64,000 nucleotides of DNA, from NCBI RefSeq assembly GCF_021412625.1, contig NZ_JAKCFI010000005.1:496001-560000 (forward strand), written 5' to 3'. This DNA is from Myxococcus stipitatus. Lineage in GTDB: Bacteria; Myxococcota; Myxococcia; Myxococcales; Myxococcaceae. The notes below the pieces were generated by a model, which worked only from the letters and a program-made list of their open reading frames with translations, had not been told where the DNA came from and did not search any database. Shown in pieces: positions 37,657 to 45,990 of the stretch. The translations under genes and the position numbers were made by a program. Numbering within the stretch: the first letter of the stretch is position 1; each line of letters opens with the position of its first letter.

Positions 37657-37776
37657 CTACTTCTTCTTGCCCTCGGCGGCGGCCTTCGCCTCCGCCTTGT
37701 TCTTCTTGGCCCGCTTCTTCCAGGCCTGCTTGATCTTCATCTGCACGCGGCGGTGCTTGCTCTTGCTGCGGGCCAT
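37657..37776 (-). CDS. 39-residue Lys/Arg-rich basic protein
   Basis: A small gene encoding MARSKSKHRRVQMKIK, then QAWKKRAKKNKAEAKAAAEG and KKK. Nearly half the residues are Lys or Arg, with no acidic patch, so it would bind nucleic acid or the ribosome. A textbook ribosome-binding site (AGGAG, 7 bases before the ATG) shows that it is a real gene. Very small basic proteins of this kind include ribosome-associated peptides and histone-like tails, but I recognise no family. It lies between the AI-2E permease and the P1 peptidase, 48 bp behind the latter's stop, so it could be the last gene of that transcript. Confidence 0.75.
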   Translation of the reverse strand: MARSKSKHRRVQMKIKQAWKKRAKKNKAEAKAAAEGKKK

Positions 37777-37823
37777 CGCTGACTCCTGTGCGCCCCAGGG
37801 GGGTGCTTTTGAAAAAGGGGGCC

Positions 37824-39212
37824 TTAACTATCAGAACCGGAAGGGCTCCCGGAAGAGGAACCCTCCGGAGTCGTCTCGGAGGCCCCCTGGGGAGGCTCCG
37901 AACCCGTCCCGCCGGGCCCTTCGTCCTCCGGGGCGGGCCGCGTCGGGTAGGGAATGCCCTCCGCGCCCCGGACCTGGGTGGGGCGGGCGGAGGACACCGT
38001 CACCTCGCCCTCTCGGTCCTCGTCCGGGGGGCGGTCCTTGGAGGCGGGGGCGCTGCTCTGCTGGGGGCGCTTCTTCACCGCGGCGAAGATGGGCTTGCAG
38101 GCGTCCACGAACTTGCGGACCTCGTCCAGGGGCAGCGCCGGGCAGTGGTTGCCGTTCACCCCCGTCATGGAGGTGGCCATGCACATGGCGTTGAGGATGG
38201 CCTCCTCGGTCGCCTCCATCACCGCCTCGTAGAGGGGGTCCAGGCGCTGATCCAACAGGAGCTTCAGCTTGTAGACCATCTTCTGGGTGCGGCGCGGGAT
38301 GATGTTCGCGGTGGAGAAGCCGACCACGATTTCACCCGAGCCGTGCGCCGCGTAGCTGCCCACCCGGCCGATGCCCAGGCCCACCCGCTTGCACAGGCGG
38401 TTGATCTGATGACTCAAGAGGGGCGCGTCCGTGGCGACGACGGCGATGATGGAGCCGTAGGTCATGCCGCGCTTGGGGGTGCCCTTGAACTTCTCCGCCA
38501 GCACCTCGCCCACGGGCAGGCCGCCCACGCGCAGGTTGTGCATCTTCCCGAAGTTGGACATCACCAGCACGCCCAGCGTGTAGCCGCCCAGCACCTCCGG
38601 GAGCTTGCGGGACGCGGTGCCGATGCCGCCCTTGAAGTCGCACGTCACCATGCCGGTGCCGCCGCCCACGTTGCCCTCCTGCACCGGGCCGCTGGCGGCG
38701 TTGCGGATGGCCTCGAAGACGTGCTCCTCGCGCACGTGCCGGCCGGAGATGTCGTTGAGCCACGAGTCGTCGCACTCGCCCACCACGGGGATGATGACGT
38801 CGTGCTCGTCGCCGATGCCCGGGTAGCGCTCCACCAGGTGCCGCGCCACGCCGTCCGACACCGCGCCCACCGCCATGGTGTTGGTGAGCAGGATGGGCGT
38901 CTCGATGAGGCCCCACTCCATGAGCTGCGTCATGCCGGAGACCTCGCCCGCGCCGTTGAGCACGAAGCCGCCTCCCGTCATCCGCTCCATGAAGATGTTG
39001 CCCATGTTGGGCATGATGGCCGTGACGCCCGTGCGCACCGGCCCGTGGCCCGGCCTCAACGGGCCGTCGCCCTGGATGAGCGTGCAGTGCCCGACCAGCA
39101 CCCCTTCCACGTCGGTGATGGCGTTGTACTTCCCGGGCTTGAAGCGCCCCAGCGGCAGGCCCAGCTCTCGGGCCCGGACGCGCGGTCCGTTGTACTCGGG
39201 GATGTGCACCAT
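37824..39212 (-). CDS. P1 family peptidase (DmpA/peptidase S58)
   Basis: A 462-residue N-terminal-nucleophile hydrolase. Family words are ITDVEGVLVGHCTL, GVTAIMPN, GGFVLNGAGEVSGMTQLMEWG, ETPILLTNTMAVG and VVGECDDSWLND. The self-cleavage site is the Gly-Ser in KRGMTYGSIIAVVATDAPLL (about residue 252), where the new N-terminal Ser becomes the nucleophile. Relatives are beta-aminopeptidases or D-/L-aminopeptidases and assemble from two processed chains. A Pro/Glu/Ser-rich tail of about 85 residues (from KKRPQQSSAPASKDRP) is unusual and probably disordered. The ATG at 39212 begins MVHIPEYNGPRVRA. Confidence 0.93.
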   Translation of the reverse strand: MVHIPEYNGPRVRARELGLPLGRFKPGKYNAITDVEGVLVGHCTLIQGDGPLRPGHGPVRTGVTAIMPNMGNIFMERMTGGGFVLNGAGEVSGMTQLMEWGLIETPILLTNTMAVGAVSDGVARHLVERYPGIGDEHDVIIPVVGECDDSWLNDISGRHVREEHVFEAIRNAASGPVQEGNVGGGTGMVTCDFKGGIGTASRKLPEVLGGYTLGVLVMSNFGKMHNLRVGGLPVGEVLAEKFKGTPKRGMTYGSIIAVVATDAPLLSHQINRLCKRVGLGIGRVGSYAAHGSGEIVVGFSTANIIPRRTQKMVYKLKLLLDQRLDPLYEAVMEATEEAILNAMCMATSMTGVNGNHCPALPLDEVRKFVDACKPIFAAVKKRPQQSSAPASKDRPPDEDREGEVTVSSARPTQVRGAEGIPYPTRPAPEDEGPGGTGSEPPQGASETTPEGSSSGSPSGSDS

Positions 39213-39278
39213 GCCGGGCACACTAGCGGACCATCCCCTACCGTCAACCACTCCTGGCGGAGCGGGTGCGGCCGGCGT

Positions 39279-39304
39279 GGGCCCGGGCGGGGAGGCCCGG
39301 GCCC
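39279..39304. terminator. Hairpin terminator behind the ATP-grasp ligase gene
   Basis: GGGCCCGGGC (39279-39288) and GCCCGGGCCC (39295-39304) form a perfect 10-bp stem with a 6-base loop, 9 bp past the stop codon of the minus-strand ligase gene and upstream of the P1 peptidase. It would separate the two transcripts. No T-run. Confidence 0.65.
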
Positions 39305-39313
39305 GCTCGCGCG

Positions 39314-41533
39314 TCAGGACTTCAGTTCCAGGCGAGGCGCGGCTTCACCGTTCACGGGGCCCAGGCCGGTGCCCCCGTTCGGCGGCGCGGCCACGACGCC
39401 GGGCAGCGTGGGCGAGGGAGCGGGCGTGTGCGGCTCCTCCGGCAGCGAGGGGACCTTGTGCAGCACGGGCGTCACCGGGTGCTCCTGGGCGGCGCGGCGC
39501 GCCTCGCGCTCCTTGTAGCGGCGGATGGCGGGGGCCATGATTTCGCCGATGAGCGTGCGGTAGTCCATGCCCGCGCCCTGGGCGATGAGCACCAGGTCGC
39601 TCCACCCCGGCGTGAGGCCCGGCAGCGGGTTGCACTCGATGAAGTAGATGCGCCCCTTGTCGTCCATGCGGAAGTCGATGCGCGCCACGTCGCGGCACCC
39701 CAGCGCCATGAACGAGCTGCGCGCCGCCGTGCGCAGCTTCTCCAGCAGCGCGGGCTCCAGCTTGGCCGGCGCGTCGTAGCGGATGCGGTCGGTCCAGTCG
39801 AGCTTGTGCTGGAAGCTGTAGACGGGGTTCTTCTCCCCCTTGTCGAGGAAGACGATCTCCATGGGCGGCAGCACGCGCGGGCGCCGCTCGCCCAGCAGGC
39901 CCACCGTGAACTCGCGCCCGCCGATGTACTCCTCGATGAGCGCCGGCTGCTGGTACTTGCCGGCGATCTCCCGCACCACCTCGCGCAGCTCCGCCTCGCT
40001 GTGGCACACGCTCTTGGTGACGACGCCCTTGGAGCTGCCCTCCGCCACCGGCTTCACGATGAGCGGGAAGGTGGTGAACTCCTTGTTGAGCCGCTCCTTG
40101 CCCGTGGCCATCAGCTGGAAGTTGGGCGTGAGGATGCCCGCCTGGCGGACGATCTTCTTCGCCAGCGCCTTGTCCAGCGCGATGGAGAGCGTGGCCGGAT
40201 CGCTTCCCGTGTAGGGGACGTCCAGCAGCTCCAGCATCGCGGGCACCTGGCTCTCGCGGTTGCGGCCCTTGAAGCCCTCGGCGATGTTGAAGACGATGTC
40301 CAGCGGCGTGCTCGACAGCACCGTCGGCAGCTCCGCGGTGGCCTCCAGGTCGATGACCTCGTGGCCCCACGAGGCGATGGCCTCGCGGATCGCCTGCAGC
40401 GTGTTGGGCGAATCGTACTCGGCCTCGCTGTCCTCCACCGACTCGCCGTGGGCGCTCGGCTTGACGCGCTTGACGTTGTACGTGAAGCCCACGCGCAGCG
40501 GCCCCGACTTGCGCGCCGGCTTGCCCTGGCGCCGCGCGGAGTCCTTGATCTTGTAGCGCTTCGCCGCGCTCTGGATGATGGAGTTGATGACGCCATCCAG
40601 GTGCAGGCCGTCCAGCTCCGCCGACGCGTAGATGCCCGCGCCCGGCTCCAGGCTGGGCAGCGCGTTGATTTCGAGGAAGTACGGCACGCCCGCGTCGCTG
40701 AGCCGGAAGTCGATGCGCCCCAGGTCGCGGCAGTCGAGCGCCTGGTAGATGCGCTGGGCCATCTTCCGCACGTCCTCCGCCGTGCGGGCCGGAATCAGCG
40801 CGGGCGCGCGCACGCTGACCGCGCTCTCCTTCTTCGTCTTCAGCTCGTAGTCGTAGATGGCGTAGCGCCGGCCCGCCGTCACGGCCGGGTCCACCACGTA
40901 CTCCACCGGCGTGAGCACGCCGTCATAGTCGTTGTCCACGGCGGCCAGGAACGGCACCGTCAGGTCGCGGCCGGAGATGTACTCCTCCACCAGCACGCCC
41001 GCGGGGTACTTCTCCAGGGCGGCGGCGACCTTGACGCGCACCTCGTCCAGCGTCTCCGCGATGGAGTCCTGGGTGATGCCCTTGGAGGAGCCCTCGAAGT
41101 TGGGCTTCACGATGACGGGGTAGCGCAGGTCCTGCGCCGTCAGCTCGCTGAGCTTCTCCACGTACTGCCAGCCCGGCGTGCGGATGCCGTGCTTGGTGAG
41201 GATGAGCTTGGTGAGCTGCTTGTCCAACGTCACCGCCAGCGCGTACGCGTCCGAACCCGTGTACGGGAAGCCCAATTCGTCGAAGAGCGCGGGGTAGAAC
41301 GCCTCGCGGAAGCGGCCCCGGCGGCCCTCGGCCGTGTTGAAGATGAGGTCCGGGCTGTACGCCTCCAGCCGCGCGACGGTGCGCGAGGCGGGACCGCTCA
41401 CCTCGAAGCGCTCCAGTCGGTGCCCCAACCGTTCGATCGCCGCGGCGAGCGCGTTGACCGTCTCCTGGGTGTCGAACTCCGCTTCCTCTTCCGAATCGGA
41501 CAGCCTGAGATTGTGGGTCAGCGCGATGCGCAC
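39314..41533 (-). CDS. Tandem D-alanine-D-alanine-ligase-like ATP-grasp protein
   Basis: A 739-residue protein made of two ATP-grasp enzymes in one chain. Half one (about 1-345) has FNTAEGRRGRFREAFYPALFDELG, YTGSDAYALAVTLDKQLTKLI, IVKPNFEGSSKGITQDS, EYISGRDLTVPFL and IDFRLSDAGVPYFLEINALPSL. Half two (about 365-680) has the matching FNIAEGFKGRNRESQVPAMLELLD, YTGSDPATLSIALDKALAKKI, IVKPVAEGSSKGVV, EYIGGREFTVGLL and IDFRMDDKGRIYFIECNPLPGL. Each keeps Mg/ATP residues, so both may be active. Ddl-like enzymes join D-amino acids or other peptides; whether this makes cell-wall precursor or another peptide is open. Start is GTG at 41533 with AAGGGGG upstream. Confidence 0.88.
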   Translation of the reverse strand: MRIALTHNLRLSDSEEEAEFDTQETVNALAAAIERLGHRLERFEVSGPASRTVARLEAYSPDLIFNTAEGRRGRFREAFYPALFDELGFPYTGSDAYALAVTLDKQLTKLILTKHGIRTPGWQYVEKLSELTAQDLRYPVIVKPNFEGSSKGITQDSIAETLDEVRVKVAAALEKYPAGVLVEEYISGRDLTVPFLAAVDNDYDGVLTPVEYVVDPAVTAGRRYAIYDYELKTKKESAVSVRAPALIPARTAEDVRKMAQRIYQALDCRDLGRIDFRLSDAGVPYFLEINALPSLEPGAGIYASAELDGLHLDGVINSIIQSAAKRYKIKDSARRQGKPARKSGPLRVGFTYNVKRVKPSAHGESVEDSEAEYDSPNTLQAIREAIASWGHEVIDLEATAELPTVLSSTPLDIVFNIAEGFKGRNRESQVPAMLELLDVPYTGSDPATLSIALDKALAKKIVRQAGILTPNFQLMATGKERLNKEFTTFPLIVKPVAEGSSKGVVTKSVCHSEAELREVVREIAGKYQQPALIEEYIGGREFTVGLLGERRPRVLPPMEIVFLDKGEKNPVYSFQHKLDWTDRIRYDAPAKLEPALLEKLRTAARSSFMALGCRDVARIDFRMDDKGRIYFIECNPLPGLTPGWSDLVLIAQGAGMDYRTLIGEIMAPAIRRYKEREARRAAQEHPVTPVLHKVPSLPEEPHTPAPSPTLPGVVAAPPNGGTGLGPVNGEAAPRLELKS

Positions 41534-42159
41534 GGTAGCCCCCTTCTCTTCTTGAGCGAGCGACCGCGGCGCACCTTTGCCGCGGACATGAGTCTTCCCG
41601 GAGCGCGCTGATGCGCCACGGGGTCGCGAGCTGCAACGGTTGCGCCCGCCACAACCTTCCCATCCACGACCTGCGTCTGCGCCCACGTGTCGCCCAGCCG
41701 CCAGCCGAGCGGGTCCTTCAACACGCGCCACGCCTCGACGCCGCCGATGACGACGAGCCCCGCCACCGCGGCCACGTTGCCCAGCGGCGCGGGCATCATC
41801 CCCAGCAGCACGATGAGCGCCAGCGGCGCGTTGCGCAGCGTGCTGTCGCGGTGGCGCGCCGCCGAGCGCGTGGGCAGGTGCATCACCTTCACGCCGAAGA
41901 TGCGCTTGCCCACGCTCTGCCCCTGCAGCATCCCGTCCGCCAGCAGCAGGAACAGCAGCGCCACCACCATGCCCGCGGCGCCACACACGACGTAGAGGCC
42001 CCACGCCACGCCCACGTCGACGACGCGCGCGCCCAACCGCAGCCACAACGACGCCTTGGGGTACGGGGACACCGGCGCGGTGTCCTCCACCACGAGCCTC
42101 AGCGCCCTGCCGCCGCCGCGGCTGGCCGCCATGAGGACCCGCTCGCGTTGGGCACTCAC
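41518..42159 (-). CDS. RDD-family membrane protein
   Basis: A 213-residue inner-membrane protein with an RDD domain: ASLWLRLGARVVDVGVAWGLY (R..D helix), GAAGMVVALLFLLLADG, then GQSVGKRIFGVKVM and the third helix LALIVLLGMMPAPLGNVAAVAGLVVIGG. The C-terminal about 45 residues are basic and cytoplasmic. Starts at GTG 42159 overlapping the stop of the upstream gene (GTGA) with GAGG nearby, implying translational coupling; an ATG at 42132 is the alternative. Its last 16 bases overlap the start of the ATP-grasp ligase gene, so the three genes from 42656 down are one transcription unit. Confidence 0.85.
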   Translation of the reverse strand: MSAQRERVLMAASRGGGRALRLVVEDTAPVSPYPKASLWLRLGARVVDVGVAWGLYVVCGAAGMVVALLFLLLADGMLQGQSVGKRIFGVKVMHLPTRSAARHRDSTLRNAPLALIVLLGMMPAPLGNVAAVAGLVVIGGVEAWRVLKDPLGWRLGDTWAQTQVVDGKVVAGATVAARDPVAHQRAPGRLMSAAKVRRGRSLKKRRGLPCASR

Positions 42160-42656
42160 TCCTCGGGCTCCAAGGTGAGTCCCTCCTCGAGGGTGTCCGG
42201 CTCGTCCAGGCCCGCCAGCTTCGCCAGCCGCTCGCGCGCGCTCAGCGCGAAGGCGGGCGGCGGCCCCGGGTCCGACTCCCAGGCGCTCGCGTCGACCGGA
42301 TCCTCCGGCGGCGGCCGCGCCAGGCGCACCAGCCGCTCGCGCGCGGCGTGGACCTCCGGTTCGGCGGGGGCACCCGGGCGGGTGAAGAAGACGAACGCCA
42401 TGGCCGGCCGCTTGGAGGCGTCGCGCATCGCGAACTGCACACCGTCCAGGTTCCAACCCTTCGCCGTCCACTCGTTCAAGGTGCGCTCCAGCGCTCCCTC
42501 GTCCACGGTGGACAACTCGACCACTTTGTACTGCAACGGTTCAGGGATACGAACCACGGGGGCGCGCCCGCTTCCGGGGCGCCGTCCCGACTGCCCTCGC
42601 CGGCGTTGGGGCGGGGGCTTCTCCGACCTGCGTCTAGGACGCTTCTTGGTGGGCAT
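42156..42656 (-). CDS. DUF4177-like small protein
   Basis: A 166-residue protein. A basic N-terminus (PTKKRPRRRSEKPPPQRRRG) precedes a small beta-alpha-beta domain YKVVELSTVDEGALERTLNEW, TAKGWNLDGVQFAMRDA, AMAFVFFTRPG, which matches the short DUF4177-type fold. The C-terminal about 70 residues are acidic and helical with two similar words, ARERLVRLA and ARERLAKLAG. Cytoplasmic, function unknown. The ATG at 42656 is used because the frame upstream of it is not conserved-looking. It is coupled to the RDD gene. Confidence 0.75.
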   Translation of the reverse strand: MPTKKRPRRRSEKPPPQRRRGQSGRRPGSGRAPVVRIPEPLQYKVVELSTVDEGALERTLNEWTAKGWNLDGVQFAMRDASKRPAMAFVFFTRPGAPAEPEVHAARERLVRLARPPPEDPVDASAWESDPGPPPAFALSARERLAKLAGLDEPDTLEEGLTLEPEE

Positions 42657-42731
42657 CGTGCGCGAGCTATTTGGACCGAACGCCCGCGGCGGATCAAGCG
42701 GCAACCCGCGCGCGGCGAGTCGGGGTGTTGC

Positions 42732-43700
42732 CTACAGGAGCTTCGCGGCCTCCAGCGCGTGGTAGGTGATGATGAGGTCGGCGCCGGCCCGCTTGATGCC
42801 GGTGAGCGTCTCCAGCATCACCCGCTCGTAGTCGATCCACCCGTTCTGGCCGGCGGCCTTGAGCATGGAGTACTCGCCGGAGACGTTGTAGGCGGCCAGC
42901 GGCAGGTCGAAGCGCTCCTTCACGGCGCGGATGACGTCCAGGTACGCCAGCGCGGGCTTGACCATGAGCATGTCGGCGCCCTCCTCCACGTCCAGGGCGG
43001 CCTCGCGCAGGGCCTCGCGCACGTTGCCGGGGTCCATCTGGTAGCCGCGGCGGTCGCCGGACTTGGGGGCGCTCTGGGCGGCCTCGCGGAAGGGGCCGTA
43101 GTAGCCGGAGGCGTACTTCACCGCGTAGGACATGATGGGCACGTCCGTCAGGCGCACCTCGTCCAGCGCGCGGCGGATGGCGCCCACCCGGCCGTCCATC
43201 ATGTCCGAGGGCGCGATGATGTCCGCGCCGGCCTGGGCGCAGGTGACGGCCATCTGCGCGAGCAGGGGCAGCGTGGCGTCGTTGACGACGTGGCCGTCCT
43301 CGAGGACGCCGCAGTGGCCGTGGTCGGTGTACTCGCACAGGCACACGTCGGCGACGACCTGCAGGTCGGGCTCGGCGGCCTTGATTTCGCGGATGGCGCG
43401 CTGGACGACGCCGTCCCGCGCGTAGGCCTGCGTGCCCTGCCCGTCCTTGTGGTCGGGGATGCCGAACAGGATGACGGAGGGGACGCCCAGGGACTTCGCC
43501 TGCCGAGCCTCGGCCACGGCGTGCTCGAGCGACAGGTTGAAGATGCCCGGCATGGAGGAGATGGGACGGCGCACGTCCCGACCTTCGACCACGAACAGGG
43601 GATAGATGAAGTCCCCCGGGTCGAGGCGCGTCTCGCGCACCATCTCACGCAGGACGGGGGAACGGCGGAGCCGACGGGGGCGATGGACGGGATGGGCCAT
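42732..43700 (-). CDS. hemB: Delta-aminolevulinic acid dehydratase (porphobilinogen synthase)
   Basis: A 322-residue enzyme that condenses two 5-aminolevulinate molecules to porphobilinogen in haem/cobalamin synthesis. The zinc site is [14 protein letters not shown] (three Cys, about residues 118-131). The two Schiff-base lysines sit in [14 protein letters not shown] and [26 protein letters not shown] and YNVSGEYSM are also canonical. Full length and single copy in the window. Cobalamin and haem demand fits the B12-dependent mutases elsewhere in the window, although this is a general housekeeping gene. Confidence 0.97.
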   Translation of the reverse strand: MAHPVHRPRRLRRSPVLREMVRETRLDPGDFIYPLFVVEGRDVRRPISSMPGIFNLSLEHAVAEARQAKSLGVPSVILFGIPDHKDGQGTQAYARDGVVQRAIREIKAAEPDLQVVADVCLCEYTDHGHCGVLEDGHVVNDATLPLLAQMAVTCAQAGADIIAPSDMMDGRVGAIRRALDEVRLTDVPIMSYAVKYASGYYGPFREAAQSAPKSGDRRGYQMDPGNVREALREAALDVEEGADMLMVKPALAYLDVIRAVKERFDLPLAAYNVSGEYSMLKAAGQNGWIDYERVMLETLTGIKRAGADLIITYHALEAAKLL

Positions 43701-43762
43701 GGGTCGCCGGTATAAACCGGTGACCCGCCGGCTTCATCGTTTCCGTGTGGCCGCCCGGCCGC

Positions 43763-43972
43763 TCAGCCTGCGGCGAGCCGCCAGCTGAGCTGATGCCGGT
43801 GACGCTCGCGGTCGTGGCGCTGGGCCCGCACCTCCGCGATGTCCGCCTCGTGCAGCGCTCGCGCGTAACGCACCCGCGCCGCCTCCGTCCCCGCCGCCAG
43901 GCCCCGCTCGGCCTCGGCCAGCTCACGACGGGCTTCCTCACGCTGCTGCTCGACGCGCTCCTCGTACGTCAT
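43763..43972 (-). CDS. Small coiled-coil protein
   Basis: A 69-residue charged, all-helical protein: MTYEERVEQQREEARRELAE, AERGLAAGTEAARVRYARAL, then HEADIAEVRAQRHDRERHRH and QLSWRLAAG. The heptad-like spacing of Leu/Ala suggests a coiled coil. GGAGAAGCGGG upstream of the ATG gives a good ribosome-binding site (GGAG 7 bases before), which supports the start. Function unknown; it is upstream of hemB in the same direction with a 62-bp gap. Confidence 0.7.
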   Translation of the reverse strand: MTYEERVEQQREEARRELAEAERGLAAGTEAARVRYARALHEADIAEVRAQRHDRERHRHQLSWRLAAG

Positions 43973-44032
43973 CCCGCTTCTCCTACGTTGGGGTGTGTCC
44001 GGCGGTGATTGCAGGAGCCGGACCATGCGCCC

Positions 44033-44055
44033 GCTTTCGCCAAGAGGGCGAAAGC
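44033..44055. repeat. Inverted repeat in the divergent region before the ABC operon
   Basis: GCTTTCGCC (44033-44041), loop AAGAG, GGCGAAAGC (44047-44055). It lies in the 248-bp gap between the small coiled-coil gene and the ABC ATPase, which diverge. It could be an operator, a 5' leader hairpin or a terminator remnant. The gap shows nothing else. Confidence 0.45.
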
Positions 44056-44220
44056 ACGAGGTATCGCGGCGCGGCAGGGACAGCAGGCGTGCGAAAGGGG
44101 TTTCCCATCCCCGCGAAAGAGGCGTCGCGGGGCGCCCCACGCGCGCCCGTCCGCCCGGCCGTCCCCTCCCGGGGCGGCGGAGGCAATCGTCGGCCGCCTC
44201 GCTCGTCTACAGTCGCGACC

Positions 44221-45156
44221 GTGACAGACAGCACGCCTGCCATCGAAGTGACGAACCTGGGCAAGACGTACCACCGCGCGTTCCGCAAGACGGGGAACAT
44301 CGCCCTGCGGGGCATGAGCCTGACGGTGCCCCGCGGGAGCGCGTTCGGCCTCATCGGCCCCAACGGAGCCGGCAAGACGACCTTCATCAAGAGCATCCTC
44401 GGCATCGTCCAACCGAGCCACGGCGCGGTGCGCGTGCTGGGCGGCTCGCCGGAGGACGCCGCCATCCGGGCCCGCATCGGCTACCTGCCCGAACGGCTCC
44501 ACCTGCCCAACGCCTGGACGCCCACGGCGTTCCTCGCCACCGTCGCCCAGCTCAAGGGCCTGACGCCCGACCCCGCCCGCCACGTGCCCCTGCTGGAGCG
44601 GGTGGGCCTGGCCGACGCGGTGACCCGCAAGATTGGTGGGTACTCCAAGGGAATGCGTCAGCGCCTGGGGCTGGCGGCGGCGCTGCTGGGCCAGCCGGAG
44701 CTGCTGGTGCTGGACGAGCCGACGGACGGCATCGACCCGATGGGGCGCATGGAGGTGCGCCGCATCCTCCTGGAGGAGGTGCAGCGGGGGGCGACGCTGT
44801 TCCTGAACTCGCACCTGCTGGCGGAGACGGAGCGGGTGTGTGATCGCGTGGCCATCCTCGCGGACGGACAGGTGGTGCGCGAGGGGCGGCTCGAGGAGTT
44901 GATGCGCGGCGACTCGCGCTGGGTGGCGCGCTTCGCGCCGGGCGCGGATGGCCCGAGGCTGGCGGAGGCGGGCTTCGTCGCGGGGGGCGCGGAGGGAGTG
45001 TTCCACGTCGAGGCCCAGGACCCCGGGGCGCTCAACGCGGCGTTGGACCGGGCGCGGGCCACGGGGGCGCTGCTGGTGGAGTTGAGGCGGGACGGCATGG
45101 ACCTGGAGTCGGTGTTGCTGGGGACGGTGCGCGCGCGGACGGGGGTGGCGGCATGA
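44221..45156 (+). CDS. ABC transporter ATP-binding protein (NatA/YxlF-like)
   Basis: A 311-residue ATPase with Walker A GPNGAGKTT, Q-loop YLPERLHLP, signature YSKGMRQRL, Walker B LLVLDEPTDGIDP and switch FLNSHLLAETE. The C-terminal about 90 residues are a regulatory extension. It starts with GTG at 44221 and its stop overlaps the permease start (ATGA). It belongs to the ABC-2 exporter class; substrate unknown. Confidence 0.92.
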   Translation: MTDSTPAIEVTNLGKTYHRAFRKTGNIALRGMSLTVPRGSAFGLIGPNGAGKTTFIKSILGIVQPSHGAVRVLGGSPEDAAIRARIGYLPERLHLPNAWTPTAFLATVAQLKGLTPDPARHVPLLERVGLADAVTRKIGGYSKGMRQRLGLAAALLGQPELLVLDEPTDGIDPMGRMEVRRILLEEVQRGATLFLNSHLLAETERVCDRVAILADGQVVREGRLEELMRGDSRWVARFAPGADGPRLAEAGFVAGGAEGVFHVEAQDPGALNAALDRARATGALLVELRRDGMDLESVLLGTVRARTGVAA

Positions 45157-45989
45157 GGGCGGTGCTGGGAATCGCGGGCTACGTCCTGCGAGAGGCCGTG
45201 TCGCGGAAGTTCATCCTGGCGTTCCTCGTCGGCATCACCCTGGTGCTCGCCGTGGTGGCGCTGAGCCTGCGCCTGGACGTCATCGACGGGGCGCTGGCGG
45301 CGTCGCGGCTGTTCGGCAACGAATTGCGCGCGAGCATCCAGTCGGTGGACGTGGCCCTGCGCCCGGTGTTCCAGGGCGCGGCCTTCATCGTGTTCTACGG
45401 GGGCATCCTCTTCGGCATCGTGGCGTGCTCGGACTTCGCGCCGGGGCTGATGTCGCCCGGGCGCATCGAGCACCTGCTCGCCCTGCCCATCCAGCGCTGG
45501 CAGCTGCTCGCGGGGACGTTCCTGGGCGTGATGACGCTGGCGCTGGGCGGGACGCTCTACGGCACGACGGGGCTGGTGCTCATCTTCGGCGTGAAGGCGG
45601 GCTATTGGACGGTGGGGCCGCTGGTCGCGGGGCTGATGGCGTGCGTGGGCTTCGCGGCGGTGTACGCGGTGATGCTGACGACCGCGACGCTGGTGCGCAG
45701 CGCGGCGCTCTGCGCGGCGGCGGGCTTCACTTTGCTGGTGGGCGGCATCATCGCGGGGCACCGGCAGGACATCTCGAGGTTCTTCGAGGAGGGCGTCAGC
45801 CGCGACCTCTTCATGGCGGTGACGGTGATGCTGCCCCGGCTGTCGGCGCTGGCGGAGGCCGCGGGCGACATCGCCGCGTCCACGCCGCTGGAGGTCCGCT
45901 CGTTGGAGACCCTGCTGCTGGGCGTCTTCGTGTTCGGCCTGGGAGCGCTGGCCGTGGGATTCTGGCGGTTCGAGGGAAAGGACTACTGA
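45153..45989 (+). CDS. ABC-2-type permease
   Basis: A 278-residue inner-membrane protein with six to seven hydrophobic helices (FILAFLVGITLVLAVVALSL, FIVFYGGILFGIVACSDF, LLAGTFLGVMTLALGGTLYG, GPLVAGLMACVGFAAVYAVML, LCAAAGFTLLVGGIIAG, LLLGVFVFGLGALAVG). It begins four bases inside the ATPase gene and ends one base before the next gene, so it is the membrane half of that exporter. Confidence 0.9.
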   Translation: MRAVLGIAGYVLREAVSRKFILAFLVGITLVLAVVALSLRLDVIDGALAASRLFGNELRASIQSVDVALRPVFQGAAFIVFYGGILFGIVACSDFAPGLMSPGRIEHLLALPIQRWQLLAGTFLGVMTLALGGTLYGTTGLVLIFGVKAGYWTVGPLVAGLMACVGFAAVYAVMLTTATLVRSAALCAAAGFTLLVGGIIAGHRQDISRFFEEGVSRDLFMAVTVMLPRLSALAEAAGDIAASTPLEVRSLETLLLGVFVFGLGALAVGFWRFEGKDY

Positions 45990-45990
45990 C

